Positions 32,201 through 46,309 of a DNA stretch of 64,000 nt are shown here, piece by piece. This stretch comes from Lineus longissimus (lineage: Eukaryota > Nemertea > Pilidiophora > Heteronemertea > Lineidae): NCBI RefSeq assembly GCF_910592395.1, contig NC_088313.1:3786501-3850500 (forward strand), in the 5' to 3' direction. The first letter of the stretch is position 1; each line of letters starts with the position of its first letter. Both the position numbers and the translations under genes were made by a program. The notes beneath the pieces were generated by a model. That model was not told the origin of the DNA. It saw only the letters and a list, made by a program, of their open reading frames with translations, and ran no database searches.

Positions 32201-35200
32201 TATGAGGCCCTTGGGAGAATTAAACTGACACTGTCGAAATAAATATGGTGGTAATGTTTGGCAGCCATAAATAATGGAAGATCAAGATATGTCTTGAGAG
32301 TCCTGGGCCAGACTGATGACAATGATGCAATTTTTATATTGATAGGATCTCAGGTTGCTTTGTAGGGCTGTTGACCATATATTTTGGCACCAGACAAATA
32401 CGACAGTAGCACAAACAAGGCTGCTCCCGAGGGGGGGCCCTATTGTATGGTAGTCAGCAAGCACAAGGCCATGAGGCTCCTCAAGGCCAATGCAGAAGAG
32501 ACCTCGATGAATACAGTCTAAAGTTATATCACTTGCAAAAGCCTGGGTAGTTTCGACAGAAATGGTTGTTCCTCACGAATCCATCGGTCTTGCTCGCCCA
32601 AACAGGCCCACATTATCCCACAGACTGAAAGTTAGAGATGGCAGCTTCCAAGAATGTCACACTGATACTGATGGGTCCTCGTGATAGTGACGCTTGCTCA
32701 TAATAGTAACTGTACCATAGTTGATGTGAAGGGCGTTACACGAAACCTAACAGAGTGTGCCAAGACTTGCATAATACCAATTGTGCCCCATTTCATAATT
32801 GCTGCACCTCCAGTTTGGATGGGCATTACCAAATTTTTAACTCTACTCCAACATGTTCCCAGTGTTTAAGCTATTAAATGTGCCAGAACGGGATGAACAT
32901 TCCATGGGGAGAAAATGTTCAAGACGTTTTATGTTTTCAACAAAACTTTCTGAATTCTAAATGAGACTTCACCTATTAAAATTATGCATCATTGATGAGG
33001 CTGGTGGATCAGAAAATTTAGGAGGTCATAATTAACATTAAATGATGGTTTTCTGTCATCATTGGCAAATTCTTCTTGTTCGTTCTGAGGTCATGTCAGT
33101 TTGAGAAATGCCTTCAATCCAGGGTCGAGGGTGAAACAAAGTTTTCATTTACATTTCATGCATAACTGTAAATGCCTTGAAATGTAAGAGGCCAAGGGTA
33201 AGTTGGACTAATGTCAACTTTTTCAACATTCTGGTGGCATTAACCCAAACCAATGCTATTGAGATATTATATTTTTATCAGCCAACAACCTTTTCTCCAT
33301 TCAGATCACGGGCCCTTTCTACCAAAATAGATCTCCAGAATAGGTTTATCCCATTAATCATCATCAATACTCTTGGTCTGGGACAAACCGTTCCCCAAAT
33401 GTCACAAAAATATGTCAAAACCACTAAACCACGAAATTCCCTCCTTGACAATGTCCGGAGGTACGTTTCTACCAACATCGAATACATGACGCAGGTTGGA
33501 ATCATTTCTGCTTCAGCAACAATTTAATTGTCAAAACCAATACGCCTTCTTCTCAAGCATAATGACAAGTCTGCAATAGTTAACTCGAAGGGTTCAGATC
33601 ATTGACTTGGCAAGCCGTATATTTTAGAGAAACCTTTCTCCTCCACCTCATCTCAGTACTAATCCTCGCTGTCCTTTGAAGCTTTTCTTTCCATCAGTAA
33701 GAGATGGCAGGATAAATTCTCTTAACTAATTGAACTTCCACCCTTTTAGTAACTCAACATGATGTGAACAACAGGAAATCTTCTTTTAGCCATCCAGACT
33801 GTCTGCTCCAAATGTTTTACTTTTTTATCTTTGACTGGTTTTGAGGGCTTCTTCTTCATCTGTCAACTGTTTATCTTGTTTTGAGAACAATTTTTTCGTC
33901 GTCAATGTTTATTTCTTGCGGCATGGTTTCCAATGCAGATGAAATACAGGTTTCTTCCTAAAAGATGCTTTACGAAGGTGTCATATTTATATATTTTTAT
34001 ATAGACTCATGCATGAGATGAAAATGCCCTCTCGGCAAGATCAGCATTTGGCCTTTTTTCTCTCTTATACTTTTCTCTTCTGCTGTCCTGAAGTAAGTTC
34101 AAATCAAAAACTAGGGACAATAAGTAATTAGTCAATTTCTTGATACATGAGACAGTGACAAAGGTATTCTTGCACTACAAAAACCAGAAGTGTTTTGCTT
34201 AGAAAGTTGACATGGGAGAAAAACTCCCACAAGAAGTGTCACAGTCAGATAAAATTCACATAAAAAAAATAGTTTTGTTCCAGAAAGTTCCTTAACTGAA
34301 AAGCCAGAGGCCATTTTGCTCACCTGACACCAGCTTAATACCTCTTTCACTTACCCTATAGGTAAACAAGTTTTTTTCAAGGTATTTCGAATCCCCCTGC
34401 CCCCCCCCCCTTCTAGCTTACACATAGAACGATTCTGGATTGATGGGTCGAGGGCGATAGGTCTTATCAAGACCAAAAGTTTATGGCATCTTCATGGAAT
34501 TCATATTTTATCAAAGTATGCAGGACTCGTAATGTGTATTTTCTATAACGCATTGGTCATGATTTGTGGTGTAAAATCCCTAGCTCTAACTCATGAAATT
34601 TATCAAACTCTTTCTGTAATTGCATCTTTAAAACACATTCAAGGCCATTTTTCATAAAAGCATGGCATATGTTATTTTCTTTATGTTCAGTATTTGCAAG
34701 AAATAGTGATGATAAAATTCTATAGCCATATATTCACCCATTATTTTCTTGTTTCATGACAGATAATCTGCCATTAACTTCATGCATCAAAATGTAAAGA
34801 AATTGACGATTTACACTAACACAGCACTTTTTTCCAAGATCAAAATTAGTGACAATAAACATAACGATGACATCAAATTTTCATAACAGATCGAAATATC
34901 AAATTAACATGATTAATGAAAGTGCTATGTGTATGGTATTTAAGAGAAGCAATTTAAATTAACAAATATTCCCCCATGCAGGTAGCATGAATGTTAGTTA
35001 TATAAAAGAGCCAGTTAATTCTTGCTTGAAACCCTATTGCAAAGTTGGCACATCCTGAAGTTGGTACAAATATTTTGGAGATGGCACATAAAATATGCTG
35101 TACTTCCAAAGTTGGCACAGTAGTAGCACACAACAAGACTTCTTATTCAACAGAAACCTTAATTTCCCGCCACAGGCCATATAAAGACATTACGGCGGAA

Positions 35201-35566
35201 AAATATCGATAAAATTCAATTTGATATTGCGAGGGCAATCAGACCTGTGATTGGGCATATTGTTTTTTTCCAGTAAAAGAATTATTATTCGATTGATATC
35301 GGAAATTAGATGAAATATTGGAGTCGACTCGTGATTTTATTGGATGTGATTACCGCGACTCAAGAGGTTGATAAATGACAGTTTATGATCAATTTAACCC
35401 CGTGATGGCTGCGGGCAAGGTGATTCCCAGAATCCCATTATCATCAAATCATTTTTGTCATCAGAGAGTTACTATCACAGGGTTGGACAGAAAGCATTAA
35501 ATGCAGCTTCCTTATGATAATCAAACAGCCCAGGGCCTTGGCTTCACAACCTGAATTTTTTTTCTA
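29300..35566. other. Long stretch without a supported gene
   Basis: Apart from the hairpin at 29677-29725 and the C11 run at 34400-34410, I see only AT-rich sequence and chance ORFs. The 116-codon plus frame 33177-33527 and the minus frame 29968-30225 (contains GKRVGVFIDYMGRQ) lack further support. Confidence 0.3.
29677..29725. repeat. Perfect 17-bp inverted repeat, 15-bp loop
   Basis: CATTTTGATTAATCTCG at 29677-29693 is exactly complementary to CGAGATTAATCAAAATG at 29709-29725. A stable hairpin could form in DNA or RNA. No similar sequence was noticed elsewhere in the window. Confidence 0.85.
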
Positions 35567-35570
35567 TTAA

Positions 35571-35899
35571 AGTGATACTCTGATGTGATTTACAACTTTG
35601 CGGAAACACGTTCGTTTTTAATTGTTGATCACAAATGTAAAGCTCAAATTTCCCATTTTTGATTTTTGATTTATTATAAAATCGCTGAATGTAAACCACC
35701 GCGACCGCGAAAATGTTCATGTTGTGACGTCATCAACGAAAACGGCATCGAAGCGAGCCGTCCGGGCGGGATTAAACCATCAATTTATAGAAAATGTGCA
35801 TTTTGATTCGAAAACCTTACCAATTTATGAGAAAGTGACGTAGTCATTTGTCAAAAACAGCTAAAACATTTTATGGTGAAATTTGACACGAGTTACCCT
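35571..35899. mobile_element. 329-bp TTAA-flanked MITE (piggyBac-type target)
   Basis: TTAA lies at 35567-35570 and 35900-35903. The left end AGTGATACTC and the inverted right end AGGGTAACTC match at 8 of 10 positions. The interior contains TGACGTCATCAAC and GTGACGTAGTC and has no ORF. TTAA duplication plus short inverted ends fits a piggyBac-type non-autonomous element. Its ends differ from those of the 6755-9388 element, so that transposase is not an obvious mobiliser. Confidence 0.65.
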
Positions 35900-35903
35900 T
35901 TAA

Positions 35904-36870
35904 GTTTATCATGTTTATTGGATGAGTGCTCTCTATGTACCAGTATAGTTTACCTTTTCCAAGGGAACTGTGCCTTCCAACCACCCGATAATGCAAATTG
36001 TAAAAAAATCTAAAGATAAAATTACACTAACTAATTCAGATTCCTCAATCTCTTCTGAAAATCTTATTAAATCATGCAGTTTTCCATAAAATGTACCAAT
36101 GGCTGAGTGCGCACTGCGCAGATGACAAGCAGCATTTTACTATCCACCACGTTTGATTGATGTGACAACAATGGTAATGGTACCCATCAATTAATCGTGA
36201 AGGTTCTACCGAAAAGTTTGAATGCAAATGCAGGCGAGTTGCGGTTTCTGATCCAAAAATACGAGAATTATCGTGAGAAATGTTCACATAAATCAATGCT
36301 GTTTATTTCGAGAAATTATATGCATAAATTCTAACAGCTTTTTAAAACATAACTCTCAAGTTGGTCGGTTGATGTTGTGAAGAAGATTGATAATAATCTC
36401 CCCAGAGAACTATCAAAAATACCAATCTCCAAGCATTACGTGGTTGTAAGCATCTCATGTTTGTGAGTTCCGGGTCCCCGGACTCTGTGTCTTGGCGAAA
36501 ACCTGCTTATTTTCAATACCCAATTCGGTTCTGATGACTTGAGCATTTGTATCTAGGGCTCTTCCAGAACACAAATGGTCAATAGAACAATATTAGGTCT
36601 ACATTCTTTTTTATTTTCTTGTAACTATTCAAGGTCGATACAACTTCTAAATCGGCATTCCCTAGTGGCAGATCGGTCATCATCATAGCACAACATGTAC
36701 AACGAGAACAGCAAACTAATTTCAAATCCCCAATCACTCTACTTCTTGTGACAATGAACATTGCTTACAACACAAGGTTTCAACATTTAAATTATCATTC
36801 CCACGTGACAGATCTGTGATAATCAACACATACTGTGAACAAGTAAATTTTCGCGGGCCCGTTTGAAAAA
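35904..36870. other. No gene seen
   Basis: AT-rich sequence. A degenerate duplication (CATTCCC..GTG.CAGATC at 36656 and 36798) is visible. Confidence 0.3.
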
Positions 36871-37042
36871 CAGATTTCACCAATAACCTCAGGACTGACA
36901 AGTGCTGTCTCTAATAGAAAGGTGTCCTGATTAGAGAGGTCAAATGTAATGGAAACAACTAATTTGGGACCAAAACTAGCTGGTGTCCGTAATAGACAGG
37001 GTGTCCTAAATGAAGAGGTGTCCACCAAGGGAGGTTCTGCTG
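36871..37042 (-). mobile_element. Pogo/Tigger-like MITE, left end eroded
   Basis: In reverse orientation to 41951-42126 it shares GGACTGACAAGTGCTGTC, AAAGGTGTCCTGATTAGAGA, TTTGGGACCAAAACTAGCTG and the terminal GGGAGGTTCTGCTG. The left 15-20 bases no longer match well. Confidence 0.7.
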
Positions 37043-40000
37043 CATATTGCCTTGATCCTAGTGTCAAAAGTTAGACTATCTTAATTCACCACCATACTAT
37101 TGGGAATTGCGTGTAATTCTAAAAGCTCTTGAGTGTCATGACTTCAGCATCCCATTCCGATAGTCACGCTTCTAATAGATACCAGAGATAACTTGTGTGT
37201 GCTCACTAATAGGAGTAACCAGATCAAATAATGAAAAGTGGTATGCGGGCTCAGTTTCAATTTCCCTGCGGCTGGTTTCGGGAGATTTCCTCACCCTGGA
37301 GCTGCTATCAGGATCACTGGCATTGAATTCCATAATTCCAATAGATTGAAGAATCTGATATGTTGGTCATTGATATTGATAGTCTCAAGCACTATATGAT
37401 ATATTGCAAATCTCTCATTTACGATGTGCCTATGACAATGTTGACATCATGGCTGGATGGATGAAAGGTGATATCAAAATATGTTCAAAGAGTTAGTGCA
37501 TTTTCGACAGGTCTGAACGTGTTGGACCAAAACGTTTAAAACAGCAAAAACCACGGGCCAACATGCTAAAAACTAATTCAAACATTCAAAGGGGGACTAT
37601 CCTCTCTAAAGGAAGCCCAACTTCAAAACCAGCTAATTTGTATTTGAATCACAGAGGGTTGGCTGCGTAGAAAGATGGCATAAATGTGATTATAACAAGT
37701 TCGAGAAGTATGCTCCGCACACATATGGCTGCATGAATCCATGAAAGTTGAAACAAACTATCCCTGCGTGATCTCAACTGGAAAATGTATAGTTCAACAA
37801 AATTTAGTCGGAGACCATCTAATAAATGATTTGATTTAGATTTCAGTCAATTATACTTTGGGGCACCCATGAAGTTTCCAAAACAGTTTTCACAGACGCT
37901 GAATAAATTTTGATGATAGTTTATATTGGCTTTGCAATTGTAACTGACCAAAAGCCTGTGAACACGGCAAAACCACAAGTACACAAACAGTACCTAAAAC
38001 AGTAGTTCTAAGTTAGAGGGATTATGTTGATATATAACAGTACCAAGATATGTTCCTGTCCGAAAAAAAGTCATGGGCAAATAAGATCCATCACTGGAAC
38101 TTTTCAAAGACGGACATATAATCAGTCTACTTAAACAGGAATTACTCTAACAATCCTAAATTAAGCATATGATCCTGCAAATTACATTGTTTTTGAACTG
38201 AGGAAAGAAGTATTTCTGTATCAATTATAGGCACACACACAGAAGAAAAAGTGTCCTATGTTTTTTTACATATTGTATTTTTACGCTTTCCAAAGCTTAA
38301 GGTGACTTTTCATAACACTTTTTAAGACTTAAAAACATGATATGGCTATTATTGAAGTTAAAATTACTGATGGAAGTTTTAAGGCAAAATTTCTGTACCA
38401 AATTAGTATATATCGAGCAAGGCTGGGCCATAAAAAAGAGGATACAAGCTAATTATCTCTCAAAATTGGCATTATGAGAGATCAAATTGGACATCACTTG
38501 ATGTAAGCTGGCACTGCTCCTACGGAGTAACTTGCCTTGGTGGGATATTGCCGTAGTGTTATAAGAATCTCCTCGGCTATTTTCTACACTGATTACCACT
38601 TTAAGTGTGACCTTTGTCATAAGACTGGCATTGAAAAGCAAAATTTACTGAGCCCTTTTGAAACTGAATGTCATCATTTCGATAACTAGCAGCATTCTCG
38701 TGGTGTCTCATCCCAAATCACACTGTAGAAAAGATGGAAGCAAATTATCCCTCAAATAGTCGCTTCCATGCAGTGAGACCTTGAATGGCTTTGAAAACGG
38801 AATCATGACCATAACTTTGATTCAGAAATTGAATGAACTGTTCAAAAGAGGTTCAGAAATAACATCATGGTGCCAAAGGTGTTTTATAACTTCGAAATGG
38901 TGCTGGGGAATCTCGTTAACCTTTTGACTTTTTATGACTTTTTGTTTCTTCGGTGACCCTGTACATGTATCTAATGTAGATTCAGTTATTCAAGAGCTCT
39001 GTAAAATCATGTTTGTCCGGTTATGATTTTCTTGTCAATAAAAGAAACATCCATTTGCACAACATCTGTTTCATGGTGGACTTGCTAAGTCTACTCGAAA
39101 AGCAGCTGTAGCTCTCCAGACGCCAATGACATGTCACCACATGCTGAAGAAAAAGATGTACACATAAAGTCAATACCCCTGCTCGAAAAACTATCAGTCA
39201 CTGACATACTGACAACATTATTGCCATGCCATCAGCAGAGTGTGTGTTTTTCACAAAGCCTCGTAATAAAACCTATAACCTTGGGGATCGAGGCACTAAT
39301 ATTGTTGTAAAGATATCTTGCGGCCAGATGAGATGTGAATAACGCATCATAACTTGTCAGAGAATTACGACACTGTGATCATGAGTGGCATCGATGATGT
39401 TGTTGTTGAGGGTCAAAATGTTCATACTATTATAGTGATTTGAGTTACCAGGAACTTGTTAAGGCTGTGACTGTTCCCTTGTACATTCGCCCCTGTTTCA
39501 TGTTCAGGTACAACCTTTGTGACAACCCACACACAGAACTTATGTTTGACAAATAGGACATTCCCACTGGTTGTTCCAAGAAAAATGAATGGAGACAGTG
39601 GCAACAAAGCCACAAGTCTTCAAGTTCACACAGGGAACAGTCTATATGGATACACAGTCTATAATAGGGCAACATATGTTTAACCAAGTGATATACATGT
39701 ATAGAGAAAACACTACATGAATAAATAAATGTAAGATTATTTTAAGGAGAACTATTTTGGCCAATTCACTCTGCCATCTGTGCGACTGTGTCAAAATCAT
39801 CATGTGGTGGGTTTGATTTTTCAAAATATCATGAATACGGTGACACTGAATGATATTATAGGGACTACATCCCAAATAATCTCGTCCCTGCAGTAGCCCC
39901 TCTAATGATAGAATAAAGCCCCCTCAGGAATCCTAAGAGCTACTGCAAATAGCCCATGAGGGTATAAACAACCTCTGTATTTACCACAGTCATTTCCTCA

Positions 40001-41950
40001 TATGTTTTAAATTCCATTTCTCACCAGCATCATTTTCCATCAGCATATAATAAAATGAAACAAACTCGTGCAAAATGCCTTTTAAATTGTTAAAACAAGA
40101 AACGCAATTGAAAACAATATTCGCATCACGCCACTGCCATTAGGAATGATGAAACTTAAACCAACATGTTTTTGAGCACTTTTCATTTACAAAATGGGAA
40201 CATGTCTTTCTGCTTTTGGAGAAATTGTATAAAATCTACTTGATTTTCAGAAACCTTAAATTCCAAATCGAAAGTTCTCAGCTAAAAAAACTTTGATTTT
40301 GTTCTCTAATGCTTATGACAGTAGTACTCGCATGAACATACACAAGAAACAGATGGCTTGAAATCTAATCTGGTTGAGGGTAGCATTGATTTCCAGCATC
40401 ACAGTCGTGATAGAAGTGACATGACATAGGTGGTCGCTATGTGACCTTGAACAGGGCGCCATCAAATAATTTATTGGTCAGCATAAGTATGGAACTGCTG
40501 CAAATGTAGTTAGTTACTTCCCAATTTCCCCCACAGCAACAGAACTGCTCACCACAACTAGAATCTTGACCTTTTAAGTGCAAGAAGCACAAGATACAAT
40601 CAGAATATGAACTTTATTAAGCATGCCCCCAATGATGTTTTCAATCACTTTGGACTATCATGACTATGACAGCTCCCGCCTCCTTCAAATCAATACCCAT
40701 GTCCAACTGGCTCATGTTTTCTTGCTGAAGAACAGACAATACAATTTCCCCGTCGGGTGTCTGCCCAGAAGAATATCATCCAGCCAAGATTGATGACCCA
40801 GACTATCAAGTCACAATAGAAAATCAAAGTACAATGATTGAAGGAATGATGAATTCGATTCTGTATGGCCAAGGAGCAATGGTCTGCCGATTTCATTTTC
40901 TTGCCGCAGACCAATACACCAGATGGGGTGTTTTGATCGTATCATTCAGCCAAAAATGATATGAAACACGCAGGGTAAATTTGATCACAAACGATCACTC
41001 GTGGACTTCCACAGTTTTTGCTAAAAGTTAGCAGTGACAAATAATGGAAAGCTGTTACATCACATTAGGATAAATCTCATTTTGGAAAAGTCCTCTCTTG
41101 AATTGTTGATAAAATTTGTTTGCTTTGTCAGATAATATAAATTTAGTAAATCAATTCAATTTGATATCAAGTTAAACAGGTTATCTTCATCCCATTTGGC
41201 GACCCTGGTTTTAATTAGCGTATGCATCAAACCTCAGACAATATTGACATCATGCTTTAGTCACAACAACGCAATTCATTGACAGTCAGTGGCGGTAGTT
41301 TTGCTGGTACCCTGATGAAGCTATTTCAATCATTCACGCATGATAAACTAAACCATCCATAACATTGGCTCCAAAAGGTTTTAGTAAACCAGTCTCTGAC
41401 ATTTCTGAGCACCAAAATGAGGAATTCCAATATTTCTTAATTACAGCCAAGGCCACCAAAGATTGATCATGTCCGAGTGCCAGAAATAATCACAAGAGAT
41501 TGTTCAAGGGCTTGTGGAAAAAGATTAGTATGCTTGTGATGTGGCCATTGGCCAGAAACAGAGAAAGGCAACTTGGGACATCTGATAACTTGAATGAAAA
41601 TTCATCTATGCTACAAAGGTTTATACAATCAGACATTTAGCTAGCATAAAGTTGATGAGTTGAAGTTTGAAACTACACTGAAGTCTTAATTTCTTATATT
41701 CACCAGATTGGCCTTGAATCTGCATTTTTCAAGAGAAGTACAGTTCTGAGCAGTGGCACAGACAATTCTGGTACCAGTACTTAGACATTTCATACTATGC
41801 AATGTTATACCAAAACAAAGGGTTCTGGCTAGTAGACCGGGCAGTTGCAGATACAAGTTTGTCAATCTTACAGTAATAAGATATAGATATAGATTACATA
41901 TCAATCTCAATATCATTTCAGTATATCAAAACCATCCAACAACTAAAGTA
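37043..41950. other. Long stretch without a supported gene
   Basis: AT-rich sequence with short chance ORFs only. No repeat family was recognised by eye. Confidence 0.3.
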
Positions 41951-42126
41951 CAGTAGAACCTCCCTTAGCAGACACCTCTATTAAGGACAACCTCTCTATA
42001 AAGGACACTAGTTTTGGTCCGAAATTGGGTGTTTCCATTCAATTTGACCTCTATAATCAGGACACCTCTCTACTAAGGACAGCACTTGTCAGTCCCCAGG
42101 GTGTCTTTAATAGGGAAGTTCTACTG
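41951..42126 (+). mobile_element. Pogo/Tigger-like MITE, best preserved copy
   Basis: CAGTAGAACCTCCCTTAGCA on the left pairs with AAGTTCTACTG on the right, flanked by TA at 41949-41950 and 42127-42128. The inside carries alternating GACACCTCTCTA and AAGGACA words. It is 176 bp long and non-coding. CAG-starting ends with TA duplication are established for pogo/Tigger-type elements. Confidence 0.8.
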
Positions 42127-45100
42127 TACAACCAATATCAATTGTTACCTCAAGAAATACCAGTCGCTGAATGTGAGCGACATGCTCATCCTATTACTGT
42201 TTTGAAAAGATGACATTTGGTCCTTCACTTTCAGCCAAATGAGATCCGATATCACGATGCAATATAGATAAGGAATATAACCAATCTGACCTCAAACAAT
42301 ACAAGAAACGGACCGTCATCCCACTGCACTAGACAAGTGGAATCATGTCAGTTGATATGACTCTTCCGATCGGCTTCTGAGCCTCTCAGAACAGTACATA
42401 TATGTGATATAATAAGATATTGATATGAACTGATATGAACTGATATGATATGATCTAGCTCAGGTTATTGTTACATAAATATTTCAAAATGGTTTTAAAT
42501 TTCTTAGTGGTAGACAGCTCCAAAGAGAGATTATTTATATCGAATGTAATAAAGAAGACCAACATACAATGGGAATCATTTGGCCATGCATCATGAACCT
42601 GTGCTCTCATTGTAAAAACAATTTGTCAATTTGACCATGAAACGCACTAAACTCCATGAGTTCGAGATGCATGAACTTTTGATATTTGTTTGCTTGAGCC
42701 GAGTACCTGAGATCAAAAGAAGAAAGGGAAATGACACGTAGTTATTTTGGTTTGTCATGAGTTGTAGCGATCAAAGCTGGGAGGTCGAGTAGGTACAGGC
42801 AATCAGTAATTCATGCTTGATCTTGGGTTGTTCTCATCATAACCCAAAATGCCGAAATGAATCTACTACTGGTGAAATGTTCGCGTCATGTTTCCGATTT
42901 TGCTCATTTAAAGTGGCCTATTGCAAATGCTACTCTCATCCAAAGCAAAATGTTTACCTATAGTCCCCCTCCCCCAATCCCATAAAACAGTCAAACGAAA
43001 ATGAAAGATGAGTGCAACTCCGGCCCACCCCTTGCTTGTCACCATGTCAACACTCAATGCCACATAGAAGATATATGGACCTACCCTTGCTCAAGAACAG
43101 ATAAGTGGTTACTCAGGACACTGTCACATCGAGGCTGAAGGGGCTAAGACAGCCGATCGGGTAATTCCGAGTAAATGAAGGAAAAAATTGCCAATCACGG
43201 ACAAATAATACGAAAATAAGAGGTGACGGAGGACGAAAAGTCAGCCTTCTGAACATTCGTCGTTCAGCATTGAGGTGGACCTGGTGCACCTTTGGAGTAA
43301 ACGTTTTGTCGAAAGTCTGTGCTCAACCCCTTTTGCAATGAATGCCATATGGTCAAAACTTATTAAACCGCCCTGGTACAAGCAACCTGCTTTATGGACA
43401 TTGCCATCTGCAAATGTCTAGTTGAACTACTAATTGCATATGATGACAAATTAGCTATTGCATGGAAACTAAGCAACAGATTTGAAGGGTCCGATGATCT
43501 AGTCTTTTGATTACTCTTAATGGTTCTCTATTCCATTTGTGATGAAGAATTATTGGAGCTCACTACCAAACCCATAGCCATGGACAAGAGTCCTCCATAC
43601 ATCAATTGGAACGTCCTTTCTGACAACACTAAGACATTTTCCTGAAGCCACCGGAACCTACTGACAGCTTTGAAGCACTTGTCAATTAGAAACTTGTAAT
43701 ATCTAACTTGCAATATCTATTGTACAGATCAGTGGGTTGACACGATATAACGGATGTTTCCTTTTCTGCAGTCCTTGTTTTGAATATGATGATGGATCAC
43801 ACATAACATGAATCAGTGAGTTAAGATTGGGAACTATGATAGATCAAAATGGGAAGTGGCCATGTCAGGGGAAGAGTCATTTATCAAGGCTGCTCTGGTT
43901 TCCTAGAGAACCAGCATAACCTAGAGGGTCTGCAGTGAGGCAAGGATACCTTTTGGCGAGGTCAACAAAGCTGGTGACGACCTGTCGAAAATCATGCCTT
44001 AAAGAATAATAAAACAGTTAAGGATCCATCACTTTATCTGACACATCCTTGAAGCAAGAGCTCCTGGAAACTACTTAAACGCATGATGGAACCATCTCGG
44101 GCCAGACCTCTCATACACCGCACAGAGTCGTGGCCAAGTCCCAGAACTGGGCATTTTTTCTATCTAAGGTAATAAGCATCACACTGAGTTGAGTAATATG
44201 ATTTACCATGCTTTGATGGTAAGCCTCGTGACTGATCTAAGAAAATGTCATCAGGAACATTGAGTTGACGGAGGAATTATCATGCATGTCCCCAGGCTCA
44301 ACATGTGGCGGGGGAGGTAGAATTCTAAGGGAACGTTCACATTGCGACGAAGATTGTTTTGTTTGAGGCAATGTCTGACCAAGTTCGCTGACAAGAAGTC
44401 ACGAATCAGTGTTGCTTTTTTCCAATCCTGATCACGTACCGTACCAGCCTCTCATGTCATGCCTGTGCACTTTAGCGATAATGGATCCTGTTTAATTTTT
44501 AATTGGGAAAAGTCTATACGTGCATGCCTAACAAGTTGGGAAAAATCGCCACCGTGTTCACTGTATATAATCACTCCGATTAATTTGTGGTGATTATGGA
44601 GCAAATTATGTCATCTGGCACGAATGTTGGCAAAAATCTCTTCTGAATATCCACGCTTTCAGGAAATTGCTGCGAATGCGCCGCATGATTTTCTGACTAG
44701 ATTCGCCAAGGAAAAATAAGATGGGGATGACGCTATCATCAGCTGGTTTCAAGACATCTGGTTATTGAAAACCAGAGGTTAAGAGAATTTTATTTCAAAA
44801 GGAAGGTTTGGGAAAATGAAATAAGAGTAATGGTGGTAAGCACTTTTTATTTCTAATATCTGAAAAATCGAAAGAAGCATGATCCTGGAACTCGGGGAAC
44901 CACCATCTTCGGCTCTGGCAGTCACAGAGTTTAGCCTAACGGTGCGATGCACATACAACATACACTGCAAGAGCAAATTTTAAAAGAAGTCCTTGGCCAC
45001 TTTGGAATGGTACAAAGCATTCGATATGTCTGCCTTCTAAAGTCCATAGGTCAATAGCTGTTTACACCGAGGGTCATCACCACAATTTTTTGCTATGAGG

Positions 45101-45240
45101 AAAGGACCAACTTAGCACCTAACATGAGTGCTTGTCCCCTAACAACATGCCTAATGGATAATGCCATCCAAATTAGCTTGCTGAAGCCTGCTCTCAAACA
45201 GCTGTGTCAACTTCGTGATTCTAGGACAAACACGTTAATC
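42127..45240. other. No gene seen
   Basis: AT-rich sequence. A short GATATGAACT repeat lies at 42415-42450. No gene-like segment was supported. Confidence 0.3.
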
Positions 45241-45640
45241 TGGCTAACAGACTGTACAAGAACCAAGCAGCTCTGAGGCGATGTGAGACAGCGTCTTGGG
45301 AGTAGGACTTTGGGTGGTTGTACCATGAGACTGCCTAAAGACAGTATAAGTCCCTGAAACAGACATTCCTGCCCCCTAATAGATAATTCGATCCAATTTC
45401 TTTTCATTGTTTGGTGTCTCTCTGTGGATTGGTGACGCTGAATGGCTAACAGTCTCGGCAGGAACCAAGCAGCTCTAAGAAAAAGAGAGACATTCCTGGA
45501 CCCAATTTCATTTCATTGTTTGGTTTCTCCCAAATCATTAGCGAAAACCTGGGGATGCTGATATGGCTAAAGAGTCTGCAAGCAGCTCTGAGTTGTGAGA
45601 CAGTCAATGTCATTGGTGGTTGTACTATTTAAAAAATCTC
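45241..45640. repeat. Degenerate tandem repeat, three units
   Basis: GGCTAACAGACTGTACAAGA / GGCTAACAGTCTCGGCAGGA / GGCTAAAGAGTCTGCAAGCA, each followed by AGCAGCTCT, begin near 45241, 45443 and 45565. CAATTTC.TTTCATTGTTTGG recurs between units, and GGTGGTTGTAC closes the first and third. Confidence 0.7.
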
Positions 45641-46309
45641 CACGGCTAAGGTGCTTAGGACGCCCAAAGAAGATGGGTCCCACTTGATCTATTGCCGAAA
45701 GGCATGCATCAAATTGCAGCAAGAAGAATGCAGAAAGTGATGGATAGGAAAATGATGCCTTTTACATACAACATATCCACGCATGAAATAGATACGCCAT
45801 ATACTTACACTCAGCTATGTTTTAAGACATATGTGTTAAGACACTATAAGTACGAGCAACAAATTACAAAGTCGTGGTCACACAAAATATCCCGGGTTTC
45901 TTTCTTATTCTCCCACTTTTTAGAGCCAAGCAATGCTCACACCAACATTTAAAGGGAGAGCTAGATAAAATAGGGGCCACTGCTACAGGACTACATAAGA
46001 TCACCACCCTAGCCTAATTTTGAATCTTCCTGAAATTTAAAAAAAACCTTAATGGCAGAGACTTTCACTATGGCTAATATCAATTGCCAGAGCTGGGGAT
46101 CGGCCAAGGGTGACAGAAAAACACAATTAAATTACCAGGCGTGAGGTTTACCCCTTGATGAAGGTGAATGGAAAATCTGGACACATTTACTTGAAAGAGG
46201 TTGATGAGAACCATTAAATATAGTTCCTTGGCCTAAGCAACCTACTCTGTATGTATTTTTTCGGATCTTATGATATTAGTCAGATCTTTTATCTGTCTTA
46301 TTTTCGCTT

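Noticed and set aside
33177-33527. 116-codon plus-strand ORF
   Set aside because: No recognised domain, open on the opposite strand as well, and composition like the surrounding AT-rich DNA.
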